Shown here piece by piece: positions 50,331 through 60,666 of a stretch of 64,000 bases of DNA. The notes below the pieces were generated by a model. It was not told the DNA's origin. It saw only the letters and a program-made list of their open reading frames with translations, and made no database searches. The position numbers and the translations under genes were made by a program. Position 1 is the first letter of the stretch, and each line of letters starts with the position of its first letter. Source of the stretch: Pseudomonas koreensis (lineage in GTDB: Bacteria > Pseudomonadota > Gammaproteobacteria > Pseudomonadales > Pseudomonadaceae). The stretch lies in NCBI RefSeq assembly GCF_012986595.1, contig NZ_JAAQYM010000009.1:248001-312000 (forward strand), written 5' to 3'.

Positions 50331-51127
50331 GCAGAGAATCCGTGTTCGATGCCAGGGAAAGTAACGCCTTTGACTTCGTTGACGTAAGCCTTCAGTGCGG
50401 ACTGGATGCTGTCCTGGCCGTGCATGAAGTTCTTGACGAATTTCGGTACGCGGCCGGTGATCGACAGGCCGAGCATGTCGTGCAGCACCAGCACCTGACC
50501 GTCGGTGGCACTACCGGCGCCGATGCCGATGACCGGGATCTTCACGGCCTGGCTGATTTCCGCAGCCAGTTCGCTCGGTACGCATTCGAGCAGCAGCATG
50601 GCCGCGCCAGCCTGTTCCAGCGAGATCGCATCGGCACGCATCTGCCGTGCCTGGTTCTCGTTGCGGCCTTGCACTTTATAGCCGCCGAGAATGTTCACCG
50701 CTTGCGGGGTCAGGCCCATGTGTGCGCAGACCGGCACACCGCGTTCGGCCAGCAGGCGGATCGACTCCGCCAGCCACAGCGCACCTTCAACCTTGACCAT
50801 GTGCGCACCCGCCTGCATCAGCATGGCGCTGTTGGTCAGGGTTTGTTCGATGGTGGCGTTGGCCATGAACGGCAGGTCGGCCAGGATCAGGGCATCGGTG
50901 TTGCCGCGTTTGACGCAGGCGGTGTGGTAGGCCATTTCTGCGATGGTGACCGGCAGGGTGCTGTCGTGACCTTGCAGAACCATGCCGAGGGAGTCGCCCA
51001 CCAGCAGCACTTCGACACCGGCCTCGTTGCAGGCGTGGGCGAAGGTCGCGTCATAGCAGGTCAGCATGGTGATCTTTTCACCTTTCTGCTTGAGGCTCTG
51101 GAGCGTGGTCAGGGTGATGGCTGGCAT
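50327..51127 (-). CDS. panB: 3-methyl-2-oxobutanoate hydroxymethyltransferase
   Basis: First committed step of pantothenate synthesis, adding a hydroxymethyl group to 2-oxoisovalerate. 266 residues, starting MPAITLTTLQSLKQKGEKI. The family runs TCYDATFAHACNEAGVEVLLVGDSLGMVLQGH, MANATIEQTLTNSAMLM and HMGLTPQAVNILGGYKVQG are present across the protein. Metal ligands (Asp in DSLG and Glu/His partners) are intact. It is coupled to panC. Confidence 0.97.
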   Translation of the reverse strand: MPAITLTTLQSLKQKGEKITMLTCYDATFAHACNEAGVEVLLVGDSLGMVLQGHDSTLPVTIAEMAYHTACVKRGNTDALILADLPFMANATIEQTLTNSAMLMQAGAHMVKVEGALWLAESIRLLAERGVPVCAHMGLTPQAVNILGGYKVQGRNENQARQMRADAISLEQAGAAMLLLECVPSELAAEISQAVKIPVIGIGAGSATDGQVLVLHDMLGLSITGRVPKFVKNFMHGQDSIQSALKAYVNEVKGVTFPGIEHGFSA

Positions 51128-51424
51128 GTAAAAAATCCTCGTTCAGGCGCTCTGAAAACTACTGCGAGTAACGCGCGTGATTCTTCGTCTACTCAGGCGC
51201 ACGGTCTTTTGTCGTGCTTATAAGGCCTGGATTGCGCCCGTATGTGCCGGGTTGGCGGCAGCGGGACGCCTATAGTCGTGATGAGCCAACAGGAAGTCAA
51301 TTGCGTGTGTTACCGCATTGTTACGAGGGGAGTGTTACCGGCGTTACTGATGCGATTCAGCGGCGCGGCGGGCCTGATTCGCGGGTTTTTTGTCCGACAA
51401 AATGGCAATGCCGCATGCTCTCTG
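51128..51424. other. Intergenic region between panB and the folK-side REP
   Basis: About 300 bases without a supported gene. It should hold the panB promoter; on the minus strand a TTGACT at about 51291-51296 has no clean -10 at standard spacing. I could not find an ORF, RNA fold or motif I trust here. Confidence 0.5.
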
Positions 51425-51516
51425 TGTAGGAGCTGCCGGAGGCTGCGATCTTTTGATCTTGCTCTTGTTTCTAAACAAACAGGATCAAAAGATCGCAGCC
51501 TTCGACAGCTCCTACA
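51425..51516. repeat. REP inverted repeat (family B)
   Basis: TGTAGGAGCTGCCGGAGGCT with GATCTTTTGATC faces AGGATCAAAAGATCGCAGCC and TCGACAGCTCCTACAG. The arms have a few differences. It lies directly downstream of folK. Confidence 0.9.
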
Positions 51517-51527
51517 GGGGATTTCTG

Positions 51528-52013
51528 TCAGGCGTGGGAGAGGCGTTCCAGGCCGACGAACGGGCAGGCGGCCAACAGGTCGGGCAGTGCGCGACCATCG
51601 GCCAGGCGCAGATCCTCGGGGGCCAGTTCGGCCAGGGGATAGAGAACGAACGCGCGTTCCTGAATCTGGTAGTGCGGGACTTTTAGACGTGGCTCGTCGA
51701 TCAGGCGATCGCCGTACAGCAGGATATCCAGATCCAGCGTGCGCGGTCCCCAGCGCTCCAGGCGCTCGCGACCCTGATCGTTTTCGATCGCTTGCAGCGC
51801 ATCGAGCAGATCCAGTGGCGCCAGTTCACTGTCGAGGGCCGCAACCGCGTTGGTGTAACGCGGTTGGCCCGGCAGCAGTGAATCGCTCTGATAAAACGCC
51901 GAGACACCGGCGAGGCGGGTCTCTGGCAATTGCCCCAGCGCGCTGAGCGCGCTGCGCAATTGTTCTGCCGGATCGGCGAGGTTGCTGCCCAGGCCGATAT
52001 AGATGCGTTCCAT
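51528..52013 (-). CDS. folK: HPPK, 2-amino-4-hydroxy-6-hydroxymethyldihydropteridine pyrophosphokinase
   Basis: Folate pathway enzyme that pyrophosphorylates the pterin. Its 161 residues begin RIYIGLGSNLADP after the initiator Met. The substrate and metal motifs are present: FYQSDSLLPGQPRYTNAVAAL and ERWGPRTLDLDILLYGD. It lies three bases after pcnB in the same direction, a conserved pcnB-folK pair. Confidence 0.96.
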   Translation of the reverse strand: MERIYIGLGSNLADPAEQLRSALSALGQLPETRLAGVSAFYQSDSLLPGQPRYTNAVAALDSELAPLDLLDALQAIENDQGRERLERWGPRTLDLDILLYGDRLIDEPRLKVPHYQIQERAFVLYPLAELAPEDLRLADGRALPDLLAACPFVGLERLSHA

Positions 52014-52016
52014 GCC

Positions 52017-53417
52017 TTATTCGCCCGATGCGCTCGGAGCCCCGGCGCGCTTGCGCTTGGAACCGCTGCTACGGCGACGTTTGCGTGGCGCGCCACTGGC
52101 GTCATCACCCTTGCCGCTGAGGTCGCGGATCATATCGCGACGTTCGCTGTCGTTGGCGTCCTGATAGTCGGTCCACCATTCGCCCAGGCCATCGGTCTGC
52201 TCGCCAGCGCTTTCGCGTAACAGCAGGAAGTCGTAGCCGGCGCGGAAACGCGGGTTGTCCAGCAGCAGGTCGGCACGTTTGCCGCTGCGGCGGGGCAGGC
52301 GCTCCTGCATGTCCCAGATCTCGCGGATCGGCATGGTGAAGCGTTTTGGAATCGCGATGCGCTGGCACTGCTCGGCGATCAGCTCGTGCGCGGCTTCCTG
52401 CATCGCCGGAATCGGCGGCATGCCGCGCTCTTGCAGACGCAACACGCGGGCTGGCAGGGCAGGCCATAGCAGGGCGGCAAACAGGAACGCCGGGGTCACC
52501 GGTTTGTTCTGCTTGATGCGCAGGTCGGTGTTGGTCAGCGCTTCGCTGATCAGCGTATGGGTGTATTCCGGGTTGTGCTCGAGTGCATCGGCACTGGCCG
52601 GGAACAGCGGGGCGAACAATTGCAGATCGACCAGCATCTCGAAGGTGATCGCGCCGTGGCCGGAGAGGAACAGCTTGAGCACTTCCTCGAACAGACGGGC
52701 TGACGGGATCTCGCGCAGCATCGGCGCCAGTTCACGGATCGGCTGCACGGTGTGCTTCTCGATACCGAAATTGAGCTTGGCGGCGAAACGCACGGCGCGC
52801 AGCATGCGCACCGGGTCTTCCTGGTAGCGCTGCTTCGGATCGCCGATCAGGCGGATCAGGTGATTGCGGATGTCGTGTACGCCGTTGGCGTAATCGAGAA
52901 TGCGCTCGCTGACCGGATCGTAATACAGGGCGTTGATGGTGAAGTCGCGGCGTTGCGCGTCTTCTTCCAGGGTGCCGTAGACGTTGTCGCGCAGAATCCG
53001 CCCGCTCTCGTTACGCGAAGACTGATTGCTGTCTTCTTCGTCTTCGTTTTGCGGGTGATTGGCGCGGAAGGTCGCGACTTCGATGATTTCGCGACCGAAA
53101 TGGATATGCACCAGTTTGAAGCGGCGACCGATGATCCGCGCATTGCGGAATTCGGCACGGACTTGCTCGGGGGTGGCGCTGGTGGCGACGTCGAAATCCT
53201 TGGGTGTGATGCCCAGGAGCATGTCACGCACGCAACCACCGACCAGATAAGCCTGGTAACCGGCACCTTGCAGGCGTTCGACGATATTGACCGCATAGCG
53301 GCTGAATTGCCCTTTTTGCAGCGAATGTTGGCCGCTGTTGAGGACTTCAGGCGTGCTACGGATGTGTTGCGTACGACGCAGGGGAGTTCGGAATGACTGG
53401 AACAGCTTCTTCAGCAT
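52017..53417 (-). CDS. pcnB: Poly(A) polymerase I
   Basis: Adds poly(A) tails to RNA 3' ends. The nucleotidyltransferase head has GGCVRDMLLG and the catalytic DFD in PKDFDVATSA. RRDFTINALYYD and the arginine-rich motif VRMLRAVRFAAKL follow. The C-terminus ends in a basic tail (RKRRRSSGSKRKR). I start at 53417 (MLKKLFQ), giving 466 residues. It lies downstream of crcZ, the known cbrA-cbrB-crcZ-pcnB order of Pseudomonas. Confidence 0.95.
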   Translation of the reverse strand: MLKKLFQSFRTPLRRTQHIRSTPEVLNSGQHSLQKGQFSRYAVNIVERLQGAGYQAYLVGGCVRDMLLGITPKDFDVATSATPEQVRAEFRNARIIGRRFKLVHIHFGREIIEVATFRANHPQNEDEEDSNQSSRNESGRILRDNVYGTLEEDAQRRDFTINALYYDPVSERILDYANGVHDIRNHLIRLIGDPKQRYQEDPVRMLRAVRFAAKLNFGIEKHTVQPIRELAPMLREIPSARLFEEVLKLFLSGHGAITFEMLVDLQLFAPLFPASADALEHNPEYTHTLISEALTNTDLRIKQNKPVTPAFLFAALLWPALPARVLRLQERGMPPIPAMQEAAHELIAEQCQRIAIPKRFTMPIREIWDMQERLPRRSGKRADLLLDNPRFRAGYDFLLLRESAGEQTDGLGEWWTDYQDANDSERRDMIRDLSGKGDDASGAPRKRRRSSGSKRKRAGAPSASGE

Positions 53418-53589
53418 GGGATGCACTGTTTGAAGGAATGTTCGGCCATACCAAAGAATGACCGCATGATGGGCGCAGATTCTAGCATTTAGTCGGGGGA
53501 TGGTGTAGGAGGCTGCCGATTTGCCCTGAAAGCCGCTGGCTACAGGCGTCGAGCGGGGTGTAGGCCGAGGATTTTGCCGAAAGGCAGAA

Positions 53590-53616
53590 ACCACAAGGGG
53601 AGCCGAAGCTCCCCCA
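53590..53616 (-). terminator. Terminator of crcZ
   Basis: On the minus strand a stem ggggagc / gctcccc with a TTCG loop is followed by TTGTGGTTTCT. The U tract is imperfect, but the tetraloop hairpin is strong. Confidence 0.75.
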
Positions 53617-53955
53617 GAAGTAGTTGCGTGCTCTTTTTATTATTGATTCGGGCTTCTTGTTTTTGTTGAGTGCCCTCGCCATGAAGTATTTCCTTCATGA
53701 CCCTCCCAATCGGGAGCCAAGAGCAAACGGATTGCTTTGGTCGCTGAGTTGCAGTGATCTTGCGATCCAACCAGTACAGGCTCTGTCTTAGGACAGTTTT
53801 TGTTGTTCTCGGCCTGGTCGCGGGGCTAGCCCCAAATACAACGCCTCTCCAAAAGAATCAGTTAGCTGCGCCTCTCGCCGTCTTGTTTTTATTGTGCGTG
53901 AGTCGATTCGTCTTATTTTTATTGTCTTGTGCATTGCTTGTTATTGTTCTTGTAC
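53590..53955 (-). ncRNA. crcZ: CrcZ regulatory RNA
   Basis: An RNA of about 366 bases, inferred from a sigma-54 promoter (53965-53980) and a terminator near 53590-53616. Six A-rich CA motifs appear on the minus strand near 53945, 53920, 53890, 53802, 53660 and 53640, each like AACAATAACAA or AATAAAAACAAG. They sequester Hfq/Crc and so relieve catabolite repression. The position between cbrB and pcnB is the established crcZ locus. There is no credible ORF. Confidence 0.9.
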
Positions 53956-53964
53956 CAAACATAT

Positions 53965-53980
53965 AGCAGGTGCCGTGCCA
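53965..53980 (-). promoter_or_regulatory. Sigma-54 promoter of crcZ
   Basis: The minus strand reads TGGCACGGCACCTGCT: perfect -24, good -12 (CTGCT), exact GG-N10-GC spacing. It predicts a start near 53955. CbrB-activated, RpoN-dependent crcZ expression is established in Pseudomonas. Confidence 0.9.
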
Positions 53981-54040
53981 ACTTTTGCGAGGCCCAATAA
54001 AACAAGGGGTTAGGTCGATATAACCGTTTTCTCGGGGCGT

Positions 54041-54076
54041 AAAAAAGCCGGGGTTTCGTTACCGATAACCCCGGCT
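54041..54076 (-). terminator. Terminator after cbrB
   Basis: On the minus strand a ten-base-pair stem agccggggtt / aaccccggct with an 11-base loop is followed by TTTTT. It separates cbrB from crcZ, so crcZ depends on its own promoter. Confidence 0.85.
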
Positions 54077-54078
54077 TC

Positions 54079-54104
54079 TGTTACGTGAAAGGACTGAGGT
54101 AACA
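54079..54104 (-). promoter_or_regulatory. CbrB-binding palindrome upstream of crcZ
   Basis: TGTTAC and GTAACA are separated by exactly 14 bases, matching the CbrB operator reported for crcZ promoters. It is 125-150 bases upstream of the predicted start, right for an enhancer site. Confidence 0.8.
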
Positions 54105-54124
54105 GTTTTTTCACATCTTCAAGC

Positions 54125-54149
54125 GTTACCCGCACACTCGACAGGTAAC
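54125..54149 (-). promoter_or_regulatory. Second CbrB-like palindrome
   Basis: GTTAC and GTAAC with a 15-base spacer (GTTACC-N13-GGTAAC) lie just past the cbrB stop. The spacing is one base longer than the first site, which places them on slightly different faces. It may be a weaker second operator. Confidence 0.6.
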
Positions 54150-54151
54150 GT

Positions 54152-55588
<1,437 letters not shown>

Positions 55589-55610
55589 TGATTCGATACT
55601 CTCGACGGTC

Positions 55611-58559
55611 TCAGTTCACAGCGGACGTCGCTTCGACATGACGCGGTAAGGTCACCCGGATACGGGTGCCGCGCTGGCTTTGTACATCAGCCGGGCTGTC
55701 GATGGTGATTTGTCCATAATGCTCTTCAACGATGGAATAGACCAGTGCAAGGCCCAGACCGGTACCTTCACCCGGGTCCTTGGTGGTGAAGAAAGGTTCG
55801 AACAATCGATCCATGATGTTCTGCGGAATGCCACTGCCTTCGTCCTCGACGATCAGATCGACCGTGTGTTCGCCGGCTTCGCTCTTGACCCGCACCGCAC
55901 TGCCCGCAGGCGAGGCGTCACGGGCATTGGAGAGCAGATTGATCAGTACCTGAGCGAGCCGCTGCGGGTCGCCTTCGACCCAGTGATCCGGGTCGCACAG
56001 GTTGTAGAACTGCACTTCGAAGTTGCGCCGGTTCAGCGCCAGCAGGCCAATCGCATCCTGCGCGACTTCGGCCAGGCAGACGGGCTCGTCGCTGTGCTGG
56101 TGGCTGCCAGCGTGGGCGAAGCTCATCAGCGACTGCACGATGCGCGACACGCGCTTGGTCTGTTCGAGGATCTGCCCGCTGATTTCCGTCAGTTCGCCGT
56201 CTTCTTCGCGCTCTTCGCGCAGGTTCTGCGCCAGACAGGCGATGCCGGTGATCGGGTTGCCGATTTCATGGGCCACACCCGCCGCCAGTCGGCCGATGCT
56301 CGCCAGACGCTCGGAGTGCACCAGTTTGTCTTCGAGCATCTGGGTTTCGGTCAAGTCTTCCACCAGCAGCACCAGGCCGCTGTTGCCCGGCGCCAACGGT
56401 TCGTCGATCGCCGCTTTGTGCAGGTTCAGCCAGCGGGTCTGGCCGTCGAGGGCCAGGTGCTGCTTGTGCAAATGCTCGTCGGGCAGGTTGATGAAGCCTT
56501 GCAGCAATTGCTTCCACGGATTGGCAATGGTGCTCAGGCGCGAACCGACCACCCGCTGCGCAGCGATCCCGGTGAGCTCTTCCATGGCCTTGTTCCACAT
56601 CAGGATCTCTTGATCCTTGGCCAGCGAACAGACGCCCATCGGCAGTTCCTGCAGGGTCTGGCGGTGGTAGCGGCGCAGGGCGTCGAGTTCGGCGGCCAAC
56701 CCGGTGAGCCGCGAGTGGTAGTCCTCGAGGCGGCTTTCGATGAAGTGGATGTCTTCGGTGACGTAGTTTTCACCTCCGGCCTTGTACGGCAGGAAGGTTT
56801 CGACCATGTCTTGCGCCACGCTCGGGCCCATCAGGCCGGAGAGGTTGGCTTCGATCCGGTCACGCAGGCGGCGCAGCGCATAAGGGCGGCGTTCGTCGAA
56901 CGGCAGATACAGATCGCGCAGCGCCTGCTCGACTTCTTTCTGTGCCGCCTTGGCGCCCAAGGGTTTGGCCAGTTGCGTGGCGAATTCCTGGGGCGAGGCC
57001 GCGTGCAGTTCGCGGCGTTGCGGACGACGCACGTTATCCACTGCGCAGGCTTCGGCAGCGCTGGCTTCTTCGGGGCTGGCGTTGGTGAACAGCGAGATCA
57101 GGGTGAACATCAGCACGTTGGCCGCCAGTGAGGCGATGGCCGCCATGTGCCAACTGGTGTCGTCCAGCACGTAAATCATGTTCAGCAGGGGAATGTAGAA
57201 GCCCTGCAGATTGCCGACCAGCGGCAACAGCATGGTCACCACCCACACCAGAATCCCCGCCAGCAGACCGGCGATAAAGCCGCGACGGTTGGCGGTCGGC
57301 CAGTACAGCACCGAAAGCACGCCGGGCAGGAATTGCAGGGTCGCGACGAAGGCGACGATGCCGAGGTTGGCCAGATCCTGTCCGGCGCCAAGCATCAGAT
57401 AGAAGCAGAAACCGGCCATGATGATCGCGACGATCAGCGCCCGGCGCGTCCACTTCAGCCAGCGATAGATATTGCCTTCGGCCGGCGGCTGATAGAGCGG
57501 CAGCACCAAGTGGTTCAGCGCCATGCCCGACAGCGCCAGGGTGGTGACGATGATCAGGCCACTGGCGGCCGACAAACCGCCGACATAAGCCAGCAGGGCC
57601 AACGGCTTGCTGTTGGCGGCAATGCCGATGCCGAGGGTGAAGTACTCCGGGTCGGTGGTGGCGCCAAGCTTCAGGCCGGCCCAGAGAATCAGCGGCACCG
57701 CCAGGCTCATCAGCAACAAGAACAGCGGCAGGCCCCAGCTGGCGCTGACCAGCGAGCGCGGATTGAGGTTTTCGGTGAAGGTCATGTGATACATGTGCGG
57801 CATCACGATCGCCGAGGCGAAGAACACCAGCAACAGTGTGCGCCATGGGCCTTCCTGCAGCGGCGTGTGCAACGCGGCGAGGGCGGTCTGGTTTTGCAGC
57901 AGCCACAGTTCGAGCTGTTGCGGACCGTCGAACACGCCGTACAGCGCATACAGACCGACGCCGCCGAGGGCGATCAACTTGATCACCGACTCGAAGGCAA
58001 TCGCGAACACCAGCCCTTCGTGCTTCTCGCGAGTGGCGATATGCCGGGAGCCGAAGAAAATCGTGAACAGAATGATCAGCGCACAGAACGCTAGCGCGAC
58101 CCGGCTCTGGATCGGCTCGCCGGTGAGGATGCCGATGGAGTCGGCCACCGCTTGAATCTGTAGTGCCAGCAGCGGCAGCACGCCGATCAGCATGAAGATC
58201 GTGGTCAGCGCGCCGGCCCAGGTGCTGCGAAAACGGAAGGCAAACAGATCCGCCAGCGACGACAGTTGATAGGTGCGGGTGATTTTCAGGATCGGGTAAA
58301 GCAGCACGGGCGCCAGCAGAAACGCGCCGGAGACCCCGAGATAACTGGAGAGAAAACCGTAGCCGTATTGATAGGCCAGGCCCACCGTGCCGTAAAACGC
58401 CCAGGCACTGGCGTAGACCCCCAGCGACAGGGTGTAGGTCAGCGGGTGGCGAATGATCGCCCGCGGGATCATGCCCCGTTCACTGATCCAGGCAACGCCG
58501 AACAGCACCGCCAGGTACGCGGCGCTGATCAGGATCATCTGGGTCAGGCTAAAGCTCAT
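55611..58559 (-). CDS. cbrA: Sensor kinase CbrA with SLC5 transporter domain
   Basis: A 982-residue sensor kinase. The first 480 or so residues are a sodium/solute symporter domain with about 13 helices (for example LTYTLSLGVYASAWAFYGTVG). STAC and PAS regions follow, then the H-box GVAHEIGNPITGIACLA and the ATPase DEGSGIP and GEGTGLGLALVYSIVEEHYG. CbrA responds to carbon/nitrogen state and in P. putida also transports histidine. I prefer ATG 58559 (MSFSLTQ); 58565 adds two residues. It overlaps cbrX. Confidence 0.95.
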   Translation of the reverse strand: MSFSLTQMILISAAYLAVLFGVAWISERGMIPRAIIRHPLTYTLSLGVYASAWAFYGTVGLAYQYGYGFLSSYLGVSGAFLLAPVLLYPILKITRTYQLSSLADLFAFRFRSTWAGALTTIFMLIGVLPLLALQIQAVADSIGILTGEPIQSRVALAFCALIILFTIFFGSRHIATREKHEGLVFAIAFESVIKLIALGGVGLYALYGVFDGPQQLELWLLQNQTALAALHTPLQEGPWRTLLLVFFASAIVMPHMYHMTFTENLNPRSLVSASWGLPLFLLLMSLAVPLILWAGLKLGATTDPEYFTLGIGIAANSKPLALLAYVGGLSAASGLIIVTTLALSGMALNHLVLPLYQPPAEGNIYRWLKWTRRALIVAIIMAGFCFYLMLGAGQDLANLGIVAFVATLQFLPGVLSVLYWPTANRRGFIAGLLAGILVWVVTMLLPLVGNLQGFYIPLLNMIYVLDDTSWHMAAIASLAANVLMFTLISLFTNASPEEASAAEACAVDNVRRPQRRELHAASPQEFATQLAKPLGAKAAQKEVEQALRDLYLPFDERRPYALRRLRDRIEANLSGLMGPSVAQDMVETFLPYKAGGENYVTEDIHFIESRLEDYHSRLTGLAAELDALRRYHRQTLQELPMGVCSLAKDQEILMWNKAMEELTGIAAQRVVGSRLSTIANPWKQLLQGFINLPDEHLHKQHLALDGQTRWLNLHKAAIDEPLAPGNSGLVLLVEDLTETQMLEDKLVHSERLASIGRLAAGVAHEIGNPITGIACLAQNLREEREEDGELTEISGQILEQTKRVSRIVQSLMSFAHAGSHQHSDEPVCLAEVAQDAIGLLALNRRNFEVQFYNLCDPDHWVEGDPQRLAQVLINLLSNARDASPAGSAVRVKSEAGEHTVDLIVEDEGSGIPQNIMDRLFEPFFTTKDPGEGTGLGLALVYSIVEEHYGQITIDSPADVQSQRGTRIRVTLPRHVEATSAVN

Positions 58560-58725
58560 CGGCATCTTTTTGGCTCTGCAGGATGAAGGTCACGACAATC
58601 AGGATCAACCAGAGCAGATACGGCCGATACCAGGCGCCCGTGGCGTCGATCCACCAATCCATGATGGCTGGCGAAAACAGATAGATTCCCACGACCAGAA
58701 GCAGGACCAAGCGATAGATGTACAT
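58549..58725 (-). CDS. cbrX: Small membrane protein CbrX
   Basis: A 58-residue ORF with two hydrophobic helices (LVLLLVVGIYLF and LLWLILIVVTFIL) separated by a loop of about 17 residues. GAGAGG precedes the ATG. Its stop lies 10 bases inside cbrA. This matches cbrX, the small gene cotranslated with cbrA in P. putida, where coupling sets CbrA levels. Function of the peptide itself is unclear. Confidence 0.8.
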   Translation of the reverse strand: MYIYRLVLLLVVGIYLFSPAIMDWWIDATGAWYRPYLLWLILIVVTFILQSQKDADEL

Positions 58726-58802
58726 CCCGGCCTCTCTTTTTTATGCGCGTGCCCGAAAACGTGCGGCGATGGTAACGGATGGCGGCGCGACTGCAAGTGT
58801 CG

Positions 58803-59699
58803 TCATTGCAGTTGCGCCTCGGGCAACGTCAGTGTGCGCGGGATCCTGGATGCATCCCAGCGGGCTGCGCCCCATTTCAGCAACTCCTGCGCTGAAGCGT
58901 GGGCCAGTTCGGTGCCGGGGTTTTGCCCTAGTGCACGCAGCGCCCGCAGCAGCAGCGGGGTGGCTTGATCGGCCTCAAGGGGGGGCGAACGGTAGGATTT
59001 GCCGAGCTTGTTGCCGTCCGGCTGCGTAATCAGTGGCAGGTGCAGATAGCGCGGCTGGCGCAGGCCCAGCAGTTCCTGCAGATAGAGCTGGCGCGGCGTG
59101 GAGTCGAGCAGGTCGGCGCCGCGCACGATGTCGGTAATGCCTTGCCAGGCGTCATCCAGCACCACCGCCAGTTGATAAGCGTAGAGGCCGTCGCGGCGGC
59201 GAATCACGAAATCGCCGACATCACGCCCCAGATGCTGGCGAAACTCTCCCTGCACCCGGTCGATGAAGTGATATTCCAGCTCCGGCACGCGCAGGCGAAT
59301 CGCCGCGTCTTGCTGTTCATGACCGGCATTGCGGCACAAGCCCGGATAAATGCCGTTGTAAGACTCCAGCTGTTTGCGCGAACAGGTGCAGGCGTAGGCC
59401 AGGCCGTGATTGAACAGGCTGTTGAGGACTTCGGCGTAGGCGGCATGCCGGTCACTCTGACGCACCATCTCGCCGTCCCACTCGAAACCGTAGCTTTCCA
59501 GCGCCTTGAGGATCGCCGCCTGCGCGCCGGGCTCTTCCCGGGGCGGATCTAGATCTTCCATGCGCACCAGCCAGCGTCCGCCCACCGCGCGCGCGTCGAG
59601 GTAAGAGGCGAGGGCAGCGACCAGCGAACCGAAGTGCAGGTGGCCACTGGGGGTGGGGGCGAAGCGTCCGATGTAGGCGGGGGAGGTTTTGGCAGTCAT
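58803..59699 (-). CDS. gluQ: Glutamyl-Q tRNA(Asp) synthetase
   Basis: Truncated GluRS-like enzyme that attaches glutamate to queuosine in tRNA-Asp; 298 residues. The HIGH-like motif is PTPSGHLHFG near 13-22 and the KMSKS-like element is KLGKS near 235. A zinc site comes from CTCSRK and the later C in GLCRN. There is no anticodon-binding domain, as expected. It lies downstream of dksA, the conserved dksA-gluQ pair. Confidence 0.95.
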   Translation of the reverse strand: MTAKTSPAYIGRFAPTPSGHLHFGSLVAALASYLDARAVGGRWLVRMEDLDPPREEPGAQAAILKALESYGFEWDGEMVRQSDRHAAYAEVLNSLFNHGLAYACTCSRKQLESYNGIYPGLCRNAGHEQQDAAIRLRVPELEYHFIDRVQGEFRQHLGRDVGDFVIRRRDGLYAYQLAVVLDDAWQGITDIVRGADLLDSTPRQLYLQELLGLRQPRYLHLPLITQPDGNKLGKSYRSPPLEADQATPLLLRALRALGQNPGTELAHASAQELLKWGAARWDASRIPRTLTLPEAQLQ

Positions 59700-59736
59700 G
59701 GAGTGAAACTACTTTTCAGGGCGTGCGCAGGTCAAC

Positions 59737-59827
59737 TTGTAGGAGTGAGCCTGCTCGCGATAGCAATAGGTCAGACAACATAGATGTTGAATGTCAGGCC
59801 GCTATCGCGAGCAGGCTCACTCCTACA
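59737..59827. repeat. REP inverted repeat (family A)
   Basis: CTTGTAGGAGTGAGCCTGCTC-type arm (first 20 bases at 59737) faces GAGCAGGCTCACTCCTACAG. The inner part has GATAGCAATAGGTCAGACA and CAGGCCGCTATCGCGA. It lies between dksA and gluQ. Confidence 0.93.
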
Positions 59828-59846
59828 GGGCAAAAGGCAGAAACAA

Positions 59847-59874
59847 AAACGGAGCGTTCGCACGCTCCGTTTTT
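59847..59874 (-). terminator. Terminator after dksA
   Basis: A perfect twelve-base-pair stem (aaaacggagcgt / acgctccgtttt) with a four-base loop has T runs outward on both strands. On the minus strand it closes dksA. Confidence 0.92.
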
Positions 59875-59888
59875 CGTTCAGGTCGAGA

Positions 59889-60332
59889 TTACTTGCCGAC
59901 CTGCTTTTCCTTGATTTCAGCGAGGTTCTTGCAGTCGACGCACATGTCGGCGGTAGGACGGGCTTCGAGGCGCTTGACGCCGATCTCGATGCCGCAGGAA
60001 TCGCACCAACCATATTCACCGTCTTCGATCAACTGCAGTGTCTTGTCGATCTTCTTGATCAGCTTGCGCTCGCGATCACGGGCGCGCAGTTCGAGGGCGA
60101 ACTCTTCTTCCTGACTGGCACGGTCGGCCGGGTCGGGGAAGTTGGCTGCTTCGTCCTTCATGTGATCAACAGTGCGGTCGACTTCCTGCATCAAGTCCAG
60201 TTTCCACTTGGTCAGGATCTTGGTGAAGTGCGCGCGCATGGGCTTGCCCATGTACTCTTCGTCTTTGGCCTGAACATAGGGTTCGAAGCCACTGATCGCC
60301 GTTTGCTGCTGTTGCTTTGCTTGGGTGGGCAT
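59889..60332 (-). CDS. dksA: RNA polymerase-binding transcription factor DksA
   Basis: Works with ppGpp in the stringent response by binding in the RNA polymerase secondary channel. The 147-residue protein has the coiled-coil tip DPADRA (D67, D70, A72). The zinc finger has four cysteines at 110, 113, 131 and 134. It is upstream of gluQ. The tRNA and rpsT promoters in this window have GC-rich discriminators and would be typical targets. Confidence 0.97.
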   Translation of the reverse strand: MPTQAKQQQQTAISGFEPYVQAKDEEYMGKPMRAHFTKILTKWKLDLMQEVDRTVDHMKDEAANFPDPADRASQEEEFALELRARDRERKLIKKIDKTLQLIEDGEYGWCDSCGIEIGVKRLEARPTADMCVDCKNLAEIKEKQVGK

Positions 60333-60666
60333 GAAATGGACCGCCTCTACTCTTGTAATCCATTGCGCAGGATTGCTCCATCACCGACACCTGCCGGCCC
60401 TGCGGCTGCAAGCGGGCGAACTTACCAGATCAATTCGGCCTGCGCTACTCCCGGATGTCGAGGCCCCGGCGGGTGGCGCTTGCAAATGTTTGGCAAGCCG
60501 TGTCTGGCGGTGTGGGAGACCTGTTCAATCACTGATTTTAGTCAATCCTGGAGCGTACGTGCGTATCGTTACAGTCCAGCGTTCTTGAGGCTGTGACCGC
60601 GACGGGTTCTCGCTCGTTCCGGCAGATGGGTAGAATCGTCTCTTTTTCGCCGCCGAAGGAAAACCA
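60333..60666. other. Intergenic region between dksA and the aminotransferase gene
   Basis: Divergent promoter region of about 330 bases. No ORF or RNA gene is credible. GAAGGAAAACC just before 60667 supplies the ribosome binding site of the aminotransferase. Confidence 0.6.

Noticed and set aside
51214..51429. Short plus-strand ORF upstream of panB
   Set aside because: No ribosome binding site, no recognisable domain, unusual composition, and it runs into a REP repeat.
53754..53966. A 70-codon hydrophobic ORF on the plus strand
   Set aside because: It is antisense to crcZ. The Leu/Val/Phe content comes from the T-rich complement of the CA motifs. No ribosome binding site.
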